Shown: one piece after another, positions 11,216 through 22,949 of the stretch
Numbering within the stretch: position 1 is the first letter of the stretch
Layout: the number at the start of each line of letters is the position of its first letter
Source: Amanita rubescens
Taxonomy: Eukaryota > Basidiomycota > Agaricomycetes > Agaricales > Amanitaceae
Length of the DNA stretch: 64,000 nt
Assembly (NCBI GenBank): GCA_015039365.1
Contig: WION01000077.1
Location: 124,001 to 188,000 of the forward strand
Direction of reading: 5' to 3'
The notes under the pieces: model-generated
What the model was told of the DNA's origin: nothing
Databases searched by the model: none
The model's input: the letters and a program-made list of their open reading frames with translations, nothing else
Position numbers and translations under genes: made by a program

Positions 11216-13904
11216 CTACGATAAGTTAGCGTTTGGCTGAATCGCGGAAATTATTCTTTTGCCATTTTGGCTAGCTCCTCCCTCATCATCATCTTCCTCC
11301 GAGGTCCGTCCCTCTAGCGTTGCCTGCTGCTGCCACATGCTATAATACAAACCACCCAGTTGGAGGAGCTCCTCATGGGTGCCTTGTTCGACGACTTGTC
11401 CTTCTTTGAGAACAATGATAAGGTCTATCACGCAATGAGGAAAGTACGCGAAAAAACAACAAAAAGAACGTACCAGCTTCCACCACCGTCCGCAAACGAT
11501 GAGCGATAAATATGCTCGTGCGTGCCTTGTCCAATAACACGGTGTTGATGTTCTTCATCAGCTCCGACTCGGTTTGAGCATCTAACGCCGACGTCTGTAT
11601 TGAGAAAAGAAAGAAAAAAAAGTTTTTTTTTTTCTTATCGTGAGCATATGATGATCTGTCAAGAACGAGGGACAAGGACAAGAACAAGAACAAGAACAAT
11701 GATACTTGCCGCTTCATCAAAGAATAGAATGGGAGGGTCCTTGAGGAGGACCCTTGCTATCGCCAAACGTTGTTTTTCCCCACCGCTAATCATCAGGCCT
11801 CTTTCCCCAACTTGTGTTTTGTACCCTTCCGGAAGCCTCACGATCGTCTCGTGTACATTCGCCTTTTGTGCTGCTTCAATTACGTCCTGTTCGGTTGCGT
11901 TCATTCGTCCATAACGGATGTTGTGCATGATATTCGCGTGAAAGAGAGGTGTGTCCTGCGGGACGACACCGATATTTTGTCGTAGACTCACGAGCTGGAT
12001 ATTGTTTACGTTTTGATCGTCTACAGCAATTGTACCAGACGAAGGCTCGTAGAACCGGAAAAGAAGACGAAAGATGGTGGATTTTCCACATCCTGAAGGA
12101 CCAACGATGGCAGTCTTCTTTCCCGCTGGAGCGGTGAACGTCAGGTCTCGGAAAATGGGACGTGAAGGGTGATAAGCAAAGTTGACGTTCTTGAAGGAGA
12201 TTTCGCCACCTTTGGTGAGGTGCAGAGAAGCCGCGTTGGGCTTGTCCTATGCAAAATATGGTTAATTAGAAGAAGAAAGTTTTCGTTTATTGTTCTCCCA
12301 CCTTTGGCGCAGGGTTTTCCTCTACAAGCTTATACAGAATCTCCATGTCCAGCAGATTCTGTCTCATTTCCCGGTATATCGTACCCAAGAAGTTCAATGG
12401 AAGTGAGAGTTGAAATAGGAGTTGGTTCACCATGACCAGATCGCCAATCGTCATTGTACCTAACGAAACATCATGAGCAAGCGTAAAAATGTGTGATATT
12501 GGATTCATTAACCGTTGACGATCCCTTGGGCAGCCAAAAACATGGCGGCAGTCAGCGCGCTCGAGAAAATGACGTTTTGCCCCGAGTTCAAGTAAGCTAG
12601 TGATGTGGTGACCTTGACAGATGCCTTTTCATACGCCGCAAGATGCTTATCGTACTGAGCAATCTCGTACTTTTCATTGTTGAAGTGCTAAATCAAAAGG
12701 TCACTCATGTGATTTTCACTGAACGAGGGGATCTCTAACTTTGACGGCCTCAAAGTTGATTAATGAATCGACGGCGACGCTCGCGGCTTTGTTGTCCGCC
12801 TTGTTCGCCTCGCGGCGGAAGCGAGTTCTGAATCAAGGGGCGTTAATATATGCGCATATAAAGCAATAATCGTGACGACTAACCTCCACGACGTAGTCTT
12901 TACTGTAAACCCTGTATACGTGGCCATAGCTAGTGCAGTTATAGCCGCAAAATCCCAGCCAAACTTGTATGTCTGTAAACCATTGAGCAAGTACACAACA
13001 GAAATCCTTCAATGCGTACCAGTATACCACAAACGAGGGAAATTTCGAGGGCGGTGGGTGCAATACGAAATACGATGGCTTGGATGAGAAAAGCAATTCC
13101 CCTAGAGTTCTGTAGCTTCAGCTGGGCAGTTCCATAAACAGGCGTATATATCTTACTTTGTGCCGCGATCGATAGCTCTCGTTAGTCCTCCCGTCTGCCT
13201 CGATAAATGGAATTGAAGGTCCATATGGAGGAGATGCTGAAACGTCTCCCTCGCAACGCGACGTATCGCTCGTTGGCCAATGTTAGCGAGGACAGCGTTG
13301 AGAAGTTCGCTGAACAAGGTAGCTCCAATGCGAGCGGCGCCGTCTACGTAGGAGGTCAGCACAATTAAAAGTATTCGGAGTAGGGAGGACGTGCATCCGA
13401 GTATCAGACTCCCGGCGAGCACCCATACTGTTGACTGCGCCGTTATATCGACGTTTAACCCATCCACGACCTCTTTGAACAATAACGGAACTTGGACATT
13501 CAAAAGCTAGCCTCCCCAAGGGATATTGAATATCTTTGTTTCCGTGTAGTAAAATATTGGCATACCTTGGACCCGACCAATAGACCGAAACTGAATAAGA
13601 CCGTTCCGCGGGTTTTCCAGTCACCTCTTGGCCATACGTTCTCGAGCAAGCGCTTGATGATAGCCCAATCACTCTTGCGTTGCTGAGCAAGAGTAGGTTC
13701 GGGTGAAGGCGGAGGTGATGATGCTGGTGGTGGTGGTGGCGGCGGCGGCGACGTTGGCTTTAGTGGTTTATTTGAGAATGTATTCGAATGTCTAAATTGG
13801 CGCTGAAAAAGACCTGGCCTTGTGAGCAAGAAAGAGCGGTGAATCGATGGCGCCTGCACCAGCCGCCGTGCATAAAAGCCAATTTGGAAGAGCGGGCGCG
13901 CCAT
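11216..13904 (-). CDS. ATM1: Mitochondrial iron-sulfur cluster ABC transporter Atm1 (ABCB7 type)
   Basis: Ten exons read without interruption from the ATG at 13904 to the TAG at 11216, giving a protein of roughly 690 residues. The N-terminus is basic and serine-rich (presequence-like) with a run of prolines, then membrane segments containing [14 protein letters not shown] and [16 protein letters not shown], which mark the Atm1/ABCB7 half-transporter family. The nucleotide-binding domain has Walker [11 protein letters not shown]-loop VVPQDTPLF, signature SGGEKQR, Walker B ILFFDEA and the H-loop IAHRL. Atm1 exports a glutathione-linked sulfur compound from the matrix for cytosolic Fe-S assembly. 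The eighth intron (11595-11709) has a GC donor, GCAAGT: only GC-AG splicing restores DEA-TSALD. This is the functional copy; a dead duplicate lies 11 kb away on the same strand. Confidence 0.95.
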
Positions 13905-14105
13905 CCCAGATGGGAGCAACAGAATGGAAGAACAAATGTTCCACTTCCGTTGCTCGCGTACTAGTATGATATACTCGGTTACATAAACTACATAAAATCA
14001 TCTGCATTGCCGCCAAAATCATCAAGTGCTTCATCGTAAACACTCGTATCGAACCTTGTAAATCCATCAAATATCAATAATCAATACTCCACGAAATCAT
14101 GGCAC

Positions 14106-14975
14106 TTACTTGGTCCCTGCCTTCAAGCTTCCCACTACAGGCTTTGCAGCAGCCTTTGGTTTCTTCTTCCCAGTACGTTGCTCCTTCTGCTTCTCATTCG
14201 CCAATGTCGTCAACCCACTCGCCGCCTTGCGCACCTCAACGTCTTTCAAAGGTGCCGCCAATTCCTTTACATGGTGCTCAACAAAAGACGCGTAGAGCGG
14301 TTTGTCCTGATGTCGTTTGATAATATACTCGATAAGTTTGGACGAGAATTGCTGGAAATCTTCCTTTGTCCGAGGTTGGAAGGATATTAGCCGGTCCAAG
14401 TCGGATGACGATGTACCTTTTTAAAATATCGCGTTCGAGAGATATTCTTGTTTGAAAAGAAGACACTCACCTCCGAGAGCTGCAGATCCAAAAAGTTCAG
14501 CTGCATTGTGTAGATCAGCGTTCAGTTCCTTTTCCTTGTCCCTTCTCGCCTTCTCCCTCGGGTCCAAAACATCATCCGAGTCATACTCAACGTCGTTTGC
14601 CTTTGCCGCTTTCTGTGCCTCCTTTTCCGCAATCTTTGCTTTTATAGTTCCTTTCTTCTTCGGAGGTGGTGCAGCTACAGATGCAGAGGCAGACGGCTTC
14701 TCCTCTTCCTCTGAAGACTCTTCCCAATCGCTCTAATAATGTGTGAGATTGATCAACCCGAGATACGCGCCACACACACCGCAGGGCCATCATCATCCTC
14801 ATCCTCTCCTTCCCATTTAGACTTTTTCTGCACAACCTTGCCTTGTGAAGGCGCAGCAGTAGCAGCGGCAGCCTTGGTCGTTTCCTCCTTGTCAGATGCC
14901 TCCGAGTCTGTCCACCAAATTCATCTCGACATAACCCTGAGAGGATCATCACGAACACGTACCCCAGTCAGACAT
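14106..14975 (-). CDS. HCR1: Translation initiation factor eIF3 subunit j
   Basis: Four exons start at MSDW (14975) and end KAGTK plus TAA at 14106. The N-terminal half is acidic (SDWEESSEEEE), the middle is lysine/alanine-rich coiled coil (KKKGTIKAKIAEKEAQKAA), and the C-terminal half has the family blocks ELNADLHNAAELFG, SFQPRTKEDFQQFS and GLTTLANEKQKEQR. Length (about 260 residues) suits eIF3j, the loosely bound subunit that sits at the 40S decoding centre and assists mRNA recruitment, start-site scanning and ribosome recycling. It is divergent from COQ9 with only 105 bp between start codons. No lesions seen. Confidence 0.93.
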
Positions 14976-15080
14976 GGTAATCCGCGTCTACTTCTAGTGT
15001 GGGATATAAGTAATCGAACGCGAGCAAGTAACGGCGATAACAAAATCAAGTCGATCCTCGGCTTTTGCCGATCCCCGATC
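14976..15080. promoter_or_regulatory. Shared divergent promoter of HCR1 and COQ9
   Basis: Only 105 bp separate the two start codons, so both genes must draw on this short segment and part of each other's 5' leaders. No TATA box was seen, as is usual for fungal housekeeping genes. Bidirectional use is inferred from spacing alone. Confidence 0.5.
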
Positions 15081-15891
15081 ATGCCTGCTGCTTCCTCGTT
15101 GCGGTCCCAACTGTTACGCTCTGCCGTACCTCTAGTCAAAGACTATGGATTTACGCGGGAAGCGCTGGCTAGGTCAGTTCTGGCCCACAACGACGCTTCG
15201 TTAAAGGAACACAAGGAACCTCTCTCGGAAGACGCTCTAGATGCGTTGTTCGGCCCAGGAAACGACTCGAGGCGGACGCTCATTCATGCATGGCTAGACG
15301 AGGGACTTGATCGTATTCGAGAAATGGGCAGACAGACCTGGGAACAACAAAGGCAATTGGACACTACCACTGCAACGCTAACCCTTGGTCAAGTTCTCCA
15401 CGCGAGATTGGAGTACAACGAACCTGCACTTCCTTATATCCCAGAGGTAACCTTCTCTCTCCACACTAGTATTTCTTGGGTAAAACTCTCAACATTCGCG
15501 TTTTAGGCATTTGCTCTCCTCATCTCGCCTTCGATCGGCGTACCTCCTCTAGATCCCCTACCCGCAATTCAACACACGGCAAACGTCGCAGACGAAGCAT
15601 GTCGTGCGATTCGTGACCAATCTCTTCATGTACGTTCCTCTCCCGCTAGAACTTTCTTATAAATAATGTTCTTCTTAGCTGGCTTGGTACACCAACCGAG
15701 CTTCAATAGCAGCCATATACACCGCTGCAGAACTACACCAACTCACATCTCCAACCACTGCCCATGCATTCTTAGATTCCCTACTAGAAAGTTCGACCGC
15801 ACTCAAAAAATCAGTCGACGAAATCGGGACATACTCGCAGTACGTCATCCGAAGTTGGGCTGGAATTATCAAGAGTAGTGGCATTCTGTGA
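15081..15891 (+). CDS. COQ9: Ubiquinone biosynthesis protein Coq9
   Basis: Three exons (15081-15446, 15507-15629, 15679-15891). The protein shows the Coq9 signature: a TetR-like start (RSAVPLVKDYGFTREALARS), LVKD-GF helix-turn-helix, then HTANVADEACRAIRDQS and WYTNRASIAAIYTAAELHQL with a FLDSLLESS helix. Coq9 is a lipid-binding partner of the Coq7 hydroxylase in the mitochondrial CoQ synthome. The N-terminus is short for a mitochondrial precursor (LLRSAVPLV comes within 20 residues). The frame is open upstream back to 14739, but that part runs through HCR1 sequence and is not plausible. Frame is clean throughout. Confidence 0.93.
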
Positions 15892-16314
15892 TCACAAATT
15901 TCAAATCAAAAACAACTCCCTAGATTTGACCCTACTGTCCCCGATATCAAAACATGTACAGACTGATAGCTAATCAACCAAAACCAAAAAAATGCTCGTC
16001 CTTGGAGCTGCATATATAGTCTTTTTGCTCCATTTCGAACTTTTAAAGGAATGCGTTCATACTCCTTGGACCACAAGCGATGGTATAGGCGATGAGTCTG
16101 AAAAGAAGAAACTCGTCCCAGGAAAGGGCGTGCCATTTTTATGTCTGTCAAAGATTGGCATCATCAATCAAAGAGTGATAAGAAGAAGCGTACAATTCGC
16201 GGACTAGCAACGTCACGTTACGTGAATCACGTCAGTATTGATATTATGGCAGAAACAGGGAGAAGAACGCGGATATAGGGGCGCGCGTAGTCATGTGAGT
16301 AGAAGAAGAGGCAA

Positions 16315-17128
16315 TTATCCCAGATAGGACGTACCGCGGATGATAAAGTTTGCCAGGATGGCAACGAATAGAGCAATGCTGATGATTATCGGACCAACGT
16401 GCGCGTCTGTAGCCAGTCGTCAGCAAGAAAGAGAACAATACACAAAACGTCATACCAAAGTGCCCCGGATCTCTGCGAAGAATCATCGTTATACGATATT
16501 GGTATAACACGTATCCGTATATCTGTTATCCAGATCAACGGGACGTAATGTGAAAGAAAACTTTTTTTATTATTACCAAAACGCCTACGCTAATCAGCGC
16601 ATAGACATAAGCGAAACGCTTCGCAATCTCGTCTTTTGACGCATTAAAGAGAGCCACGGAGAATGACGCGAGTATCACAGAGTTACTCAACCACGATATC
16701 CACGCTGTCATCCAATGTCATCATCACCCATAGAACAGACCAAAAGAAAACCACGCACTTCTCTCGTTGGCAAACCACACCTTTGGCTCGACCTTCACCG
16801 GCGTTGCGACTTTTTTAGGAACCCTCACTTGCGGCGGGACATCACTAATAGCGTGGTAGTCCCTTACAGTTGGCAAATTTCCTTCTTCATCAGGCTCAAC
16901 TTCCGGAACCGCATCCCGCCTAGTGTACCGCAGGGGTCTTGAGAGCCTGGGAAGCGTAGCAAGAGCACCGGCAGAAAAAGGGTGGAAAAGATCCGCTACG
17001 GTTTGAATAGAACGACGTAGCAAGGATAGAGAACGGGGAGAATCTGGCGGGTTTTGTTCATCGTGCTGTTCGGTATCGTTGGCGCTGTTTGATGGACCTA
17101 CGAGGGGCGTCGTTTCTGAGGGAGGCAT
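16315..17128 (-). CDS. VTC1: Vacuolar transporter chaperone subunit Vtc1-like (DUF202)
   Basis: Starts MPPSETTPLVGPS at 17128. An N-terminal extension of about 110 residues, Ser/Pro-rich and probably cytosolic, precedes the conserved core VRVPKKVATPVKVEPKVWFANER, then three predicted membrane helices (WLSNSVILASFSVALFNAS; FAYVYALISVGVLIYGYVL; IIISIALFVAILANFI) with the loop RITMILRRDPGHF. This is the DUF202 core of Vtc1, the membrane subunit of the VTC polyphosphate polymerase on the vacuole; yeast Vtc1 is only about 129 residues, so the extension is unusual. The chosen stop is a TAA right after NFIIRGTSYLG; further splicing cannot be excluded. Four or so short introns. Divergent from the J-protein gene. 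Confidence 0.87.
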
Positions 17129-17387
17129 CTTTGGTGGTTCTGAGAGAGAAGAACAGACGCCGCCGCCGCCCGCCCAAATTGGGTCCGGCTCTGGCCGGTT
17201 GTTATCTTATCACCGACGCCGAGTTATCTCCGGTTCGGGCCGAAATAGCAGGCGCGGTCCGGAGTGACATCATGTGTTGAGTTGTACTAGAACTATCCAG
17301 GATGTCCGCAACCCTTCCAGTGCGTCCGTCAAGTTCAATAAAACTCGTTCTGCCAGTGTCTCATCGACTTTTTCTTTCAAACTCACT
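17129..17387. promoter_or_regulatory. Shared divergent promoter of VTC1 and the Sis1-type J protein
   Basis: 259 bp separates the start codons of two divergently transcribed genes. It includes a GC-rich stretch (17150-17260). No heat-shock element of the regular GAA/TTC alternation was clear by eye. Confidence 0.4.
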
Positions 17388-18710
17388 ATGGGAGTCGACT
17401 ATTACAAACTGTTAGGTATTGCCAAGGGCGCCTCGGATGATGACATAAAAAAAGCGTACAAGAAGATGGTTAGTAGAGATCCCTATTTTTTGACGTATTT
17501 TTGACGTATTTTATTGCGTATAGGCCTTGAGGTGGCACCCGGACCGTAACGCAGGGTCAGAAGAAGCAAATCAAAAGTTTAAAGAGGCATGTTTCTCTTC
17601 CGTATGCTCCGCGGCGTCGTCTCAGCTAACTGCGGTAGATTTCGGAAGCGTTTGAAGTCCTCAGTGATTCCCAAAAACGAGCCGTTTATGATCAATTCGG
17701 TGAAGAGGGCTTGAAAGGAGGTGGCGGGCCTCCCCCTGGAGCAGGCGGTGGTTTCCCCGGCGGTGGCGGTTTCAGTGGTTTCCCGGCGGGCTCCACGTTT
17801 ACGTTCAGCTCTGGCGGTCCCTGGTGGGTTCGGCCGAGGTGGATTCACCGCTACAGACCCTCAAAAGATCTTTGAGTAAGTAGTCTCTCAATTCCTCTCT
17901 CTCACCGGTATTTACTTTGTTGTACTATAGGCAAATCTTTGGTGGAGGACTTGGTGGATTTGGTGGCCGGAGTGGTGGGTTTTCCATGGATCAGGATGAC
18001 GATATGGGTGGATTCGGTGGGTTTCCTTTCGGCGGTGGTATGAGTGGTATGCCCGGCGGTATGCCAGGTGGTATGGGTGGCATGCCACGCCGAGGAAGCT
18101 TCCGATCTGCAGCCGGCGGAACACCTCGAAATGAATCTCCCTCGAAAAAGGAGACCACCGAAATTGTCCGGCAGCTCAAACTTTCTCTAAACGAGCTCTA
18201 TAGCGGTACGACGAAACGACTTAAAGTCGGCCGGCGCCTATTGGACGGGACGACAGAAGATAAGGTGGTGGAGATCCATGTTCTTCCAGGTTGGAAAGAG
18301 CGGGACAAAAGTTCGGTTCCCCAAGGCAGGGAACGAGCTGTCAAATGGAGACGCGCAAGATCTAGTGTTTGTGGTGGAGGAGAAGCCACACGAAGTGCTG
18401 AAACGAGCAGGAAACGATCTTATCGCAACCCTGAAGATCTCACCTGGTGGATGCGTTGACCGGGGCGCCCGGGAATAACCGTATAACAAGGGTCCTGGAG
18501 CTGTTGGACGGACGGAGAGTACAAGTGCCTGCACCTGTAGGGATCGTCAAACCAGGTGCGGAGACGAGAATACCTGGTGAAGGTATGCCGATCAGGAAAG
18601 GTGGGGTGAAGTCCAAGGGTGACTTGATCGTGAAATGGGAAGTGGAATTCCCTGAAAAGTTGACTCCAGCGCAGAAGGAGGGGATCAGGAAGGTGATGTC
18701 TGGGTCATGA
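17388..18710 (+). CDS. SIS1: Type II Hsp40 co-chaperone, Sis1-like (three +1 frameshifts in this sequence)
   Basis: J domain at the start ([27 protein letters not shown], then RWHPDRN with the HPD motif), a Gly/Phe-rich region, a Gly/Met stretch ([16 protein letters not shown]), and the two beta-barrel client domains ([37 protein letters not shown]) ending KVMSGS. Sis1 is an essential cytosolic/nuclear Hsp70 partner, normally about 350-380 residues. The amino acids are as expected, but one base too many occurs three times: a C near 17820 (GGTCCC), an A near 18294 (TGGAAA) and a C near 18442 (CACCTGG). Each lengthens a short homopolymer run and each breaks the frame; together they restore it. 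With such intact residues elsewhere, sequencing or assembly error is more likely than a dead gene. Confidence 0.85.
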
Positions 18711-19115
18711 TATTTTTTTCTAATTTGATACCCTTGTATTTACATACACCGCATTCGTATTTACAACTATGGACATTAATCGTAGAGTTTGTTTGAAGCA
18801 CACGACGCGAATACCGTGCTCCGCGGGCGTGACTCCGAGAACGTCATCCGAATCGTCATCGTCACGTGCTAACCTGAGTATGGTCATTGCACAGCGCTCT
18901 CCTCGGCCGAGTGAGAAAGCCCACCACAAACGCCCAGTCCAAGTACGACTCTAGTGCGAGGACAGTTGCGTGAGCTTTCTAATTCGACTACACCCGTAAG
19001 TGATACAATTGGGCGTCTTCGTGGTCTAACTCTAAACTGCACAGCTCTAGTCATCCAATTCGCACCGCAACGTAATAGTTTGCTTCCCTCTTTCCACCCT
19101 ACATCGAAAACCGTA

Positions 19116-21630
19116 ATGGCCATTCATCCAACCCTCTTAACGTCAGGAAAGCCCACGGCAGTCGCTGCCGCGGACGCACATATTACTCATGTGTAAGTCA
19201 CCCTATCCACACGCCCAACAACGTAAATCTCATTTTTTCCAAAAATGGCTACGTAGACAACTCCGCGATCTGATTTTATGCCCTCGAGAGCCTGGGATAG
19301 TCAATTACATCCATGATCAGGGTATAGTTGAGCACGACTTGCACGCTCCCCCTGGTACAGTGAGTTGGATCGGCTTTTCTTGGCATCAATCGGGGTATCT
19401 AACCCCCGTTACCTAGCCTCCCCGAATTATAGCAGCACCCGAGTTTCATCCAAACACACTTGCAGCCCTGCGTATCCCTGACACAAATGATATTCTCTAC
19501 GCCGCTGGCGGGCAAGAAGCCGACCTCCACTTTTCCTACCATACAGTGTACGGTTCAACGTCAGCCTCTTCAAGTAGCTCAGCCACCTCTTCTGCATCGC
19601 CTTCTTCCCCTCCTCGACGAAAACGTTTCCGCCCCTCGTCAACATCGAAACTCATCTGGCAGTTTTCCAAACATTTAGAAAATTGCTCCATCAACAACTC
19701 AGTCGTGCTCACCAATTCACTCGGCTTGGCATACTCTAACGAGAGTTCCGTAGAGCCAAGGGTGATCGTGAGCAACAACGATTTCACGATCAAGCTTTTC
19801 GACGTGCCGCTCAGAACGACAGGGTCAAAACATACCAGAAACCTAAAAGAAGTAGGATCGCTAAAATTAACCGTACCCGTAAATCACAGTACGTTTCTCA
19901 TGTTTCAAAGTTTATGACAGCGATTAACGTAACGGAAATAATATAGCTTCGCTTTCCCCTGACTCGCGAACAGTCCTCTCCGTTGGTGACTCGTCGGAAG
20001 TTTTTCTTCACCATGTTTCAGGCGGTGCCCGACTTACATTCACTCCCATAACGACTTTGGCCCTTACCCAAGGCCGAAGGGCTACCGTTTTGGCTTCCAC
20101 CGAACGCGCTCGCTGCGTCGTTCTCGACTGCCTTTTCGGCTGATGGTGCCAAGTTTGCGGTTGCCTCCCAAGAGGGAGTTGTCGCAGTGTGGGACGTGCG
20201 GAGTACCAAACCAATGAAAGTGTTTCAGACGAACAAGACGACTGGGCTGGGACCCGGTTCGTCCGGCAGCGGCGGGTTGTGGGCAAGTGGCGCAGCTGCG
20301 GCTGGATGGAGCAATTCTGCGGCTAGCGGTTGGTTATTTGAGGATGTCCATTTTCATGGCGGCGGTGCGGGTACGGTTCGGCCTCCTGGGTGGAGTGTGC
20401 GGAGCGTCAAGTTTGGTGGAGGTATTGGTGGGAGTGGAAGGGAAGTTTTGGCGTTTACAGAGGTGAGTATCGATATCGGTTTCGAGGACGAGCGTTAAAC
20501 AGTCATTGCGTTAGCATTCGAACTTGATGCATGTCGTTGATGCGAAAACTTTTGAGACTGAGGAGATTGTTCGGGTTCCGGTTGCAAGGGGTCCTGCGCT
20601 GACGCCGGCTCCGCTGACACCAGCTGCAACGGGCACGAGACCATCGTCTACCCGGACGGCGAGCGAAAGTAGCCTGACATCTGGTTCGCGATCGAGGCCG
20701 TCTGGCCTCCCTAGCGTTGACTACGTCTATTCCCAATTACCTGGCTTTGCACGACGGGGAACACGGTTCGCGGGTCCCTTGACTTTCTCTACGCAGAGAG
20801 ACAGGGAATTGCGAGATATCCAAGAAAGAAGAGTGCAAAGGGCCAGAGAGATCGTCGCGCGGAGGCTGGGAAGAAGGGATAGCGGCGATGGAACTGACAG
20901 TGCAAGCACCTCAGCGCGGGCGGGAACAGGGTATTCTCCTCCCAGCTCCATTGGTGATTCTACATGGAGGACGCTGAGGACGGCTGGTGATGATAGAGGA
21001 TCCGGAAGAAACAGCAGTGGGTTGAGCCAGTTCAGCCGGGTGCTGAGGGGCAGAGGAGACGGGGATAGGGAAGAGGAAAGGGAGGAGGAAAGGGAAGAGG
21101 ACGAAGCTGCGCTCTTACTCATCCCCGCCCTTGTGGAAGGAATTGAAGCAAGGGACGTTGAAGATATCCTGAGTCGTCATGGAATCTTGGTGAATGACAG
21201 ACGGAGGAGTGGCAGCGATGACAACAGAGATAATAGGGAAGATGCCGATGGGGAGGAAGACCGGAACACAGGCAGCGCCGTTGCGGATTTCGATTATCCC
21301 TATGAATTTGGTGACTCGAATGTCTGGAGGAGCACCGACGAAGGGAGGCATGAAGATATGACTCTTGATGGGCAACCACAGTCTTCAAGGAGTGGCGGAC
21401 CTGGGTTCAATTGGATAACTGGCCGCGAGGAAGATGACGAGGACGAACAGGAAGAAAAAGAAAAGGAACAAGAGGATACTACGGCTACGACCTCGGCTGA
21501 GCTGGATCTTGCTGGTGTATGTTTCGATCCGAGTGGAAGCCGACTGTACGTCGCGAGCACGAAGAGTGTGGCCGAGTGGCACGTCCGAGGATCGGAGAAG
21601 AGATGGTGGAGTGGTGATGACTGGGCATAA
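19116..21630 (+). CDS. WD40 / DUF2415 protein (relative of S. pombe SPAC2A9.03)
   Basis: Starts MAIHPTLLTSGKP. After a short exon come the family blocks QLRDLILCPREPGIVNYI and GIVEHDL, a propeller blade (NDFTIKLFDVPLR), the WD-type strand VVAVWDVRSTKPMKVFQ, and WSVRSVKFGGG. The end holds the DUF2415 motif LAGVCFDPSGSRLYVASTK then VAEW. Between blades (about 20900-21470) lies a long acidic, low-complexity insert (EREEEREEDE; EEDDEDEQEEKEKE), probably disordered. Function in fungi is unknown; a scaffold role is the usual guess. Near 20056 an extra G (TTGGCCC where TTGCCC keeps frame) breaks the frame, once more a homopolymer +1. Five or so introns. Confidence 0.82.
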
Positions 21631-22949
21631 GACGCCCTCTTCACGCATTTGCTACTTTTCATCGTCATCATCCTCATGGGAACGCCGCCGATTCGGGGGT
21701 CTCATGTTTTACTTTTTAAACTAATTGGTTCAACTTTTTAAAACGTGTAACGTTTATGTGTATCACATGGACATTGGTGTATAGTTTAGTTATTTTTCAT
21801 TGTGTGGGTTTTGTTATGTACCACTAGTTTTCCCGAGGTTACGTTGTGATTATGAGGGAGTAATGCTGATATATGGAAGGTTGATAGCATGAAGAATGGC
21901 TCGGTACTAATACCATAGGCAGGTCGGTCATCTGACATCGCAATATAGGGCCTACTAGGCATCCTAAATCAGCCAGCCATCTTTACTGTATCGGTTTATA
22001 GGTACCCCACCTTACAATCACGCATCAACGTAACACATTTTGGGTAGAATTGGGAGGAGATGGAGCTCCCTCAAACATTCCCTCGTCCAAACTTGAAGGC
22101 CGGCCCAATACTTGAGTGTTGCGCAGCCGGATAAGCGCTCTGTGCTCGCTCCGACGCTCCCCACTTTTGTCGCATTTTGTCGCACCGCTACCGAGCCACG
22201 TCGCGGTGTACGTGAATCTGGAAGAAAAACTACTGAGCTACCAGTCGTCTCAAGTGTCCAACGCATACACGCACTGTACGCGCAAGATACTGACACCAGC
22301 AGGTTGGAATTGAACTTGATCGCGATGATAATACTTCGCGCGTGGGGTTGGGGGCAGCCTTTTGTATGGGTTATGTACTCGACACTACTAGCAACCACTT
22401 GACGATGGGGGAAGCGCCTGAGTTGGCATAATGACGATGGCTCGGCTAGTGTTGTGTAGGAGGTTGCTCAGTTTGTAAGAATCACTGGGAGGCCGCTCAA
22501 TATGAACGTCGGTGCAAGGGTTCACGACCTTTGGTGCGATCAGGGTTACAGCGCTGGATTCGGCGGAACTTCAGTCTCCGACCGCCGCTATCTCCCGATT
22601 CCGGCCGTTAATGCAGAGCCAACTCGATCGCTAGTCAGGTACTAGATGGTTGGATTGCGGCCTAAAGTACAAACTCTACATATATATCTGACAACTTGAA
22701 GCATATAGTAACACAATCTCTACCCCTAACCCCACATCTTTCATACTGCGTCCATTGTATGACTAGTAGCTGTCCAAATGTGACCCTTTGCTTTTGCTGG
22801 GGACGAATCATCATATTGCCATTTCTGAGTCTAGAACTTGTCACGAGGAAAAGGTATTGAAGGGACAGCTTGTTGAGTCACTTGAGCGTCATCCAGCAGC
22901 TGCTCAGCTGTCCAAGTCTTCATGGTCAGACTGCAAGCAGTAGTAGTCA
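21631..22949. other. Intergenic, no supported gene
   Basis: Lies between the converging WD40 gene and the 3' end of the first P450. The first 200 bp are AT-rich, as a 3' flank would be. Open frames at 22018-22402 overlap on opposite strands and carry no motif. No repeat or RNA gene recognised. Confidence 0.55.

Noticed and set aside
20727..21677. Several minus-strand frames opposite the WD40 gene
   Set aside because: Shadows of the acidic low-complexity insert; the sense strand reads conserved WD40/DUF2415 blocks.
22018..22402. Overlapping 96- and 126-codon frames
   Set aside because: No conserved residues; opposite-strand overlap suggests chance.
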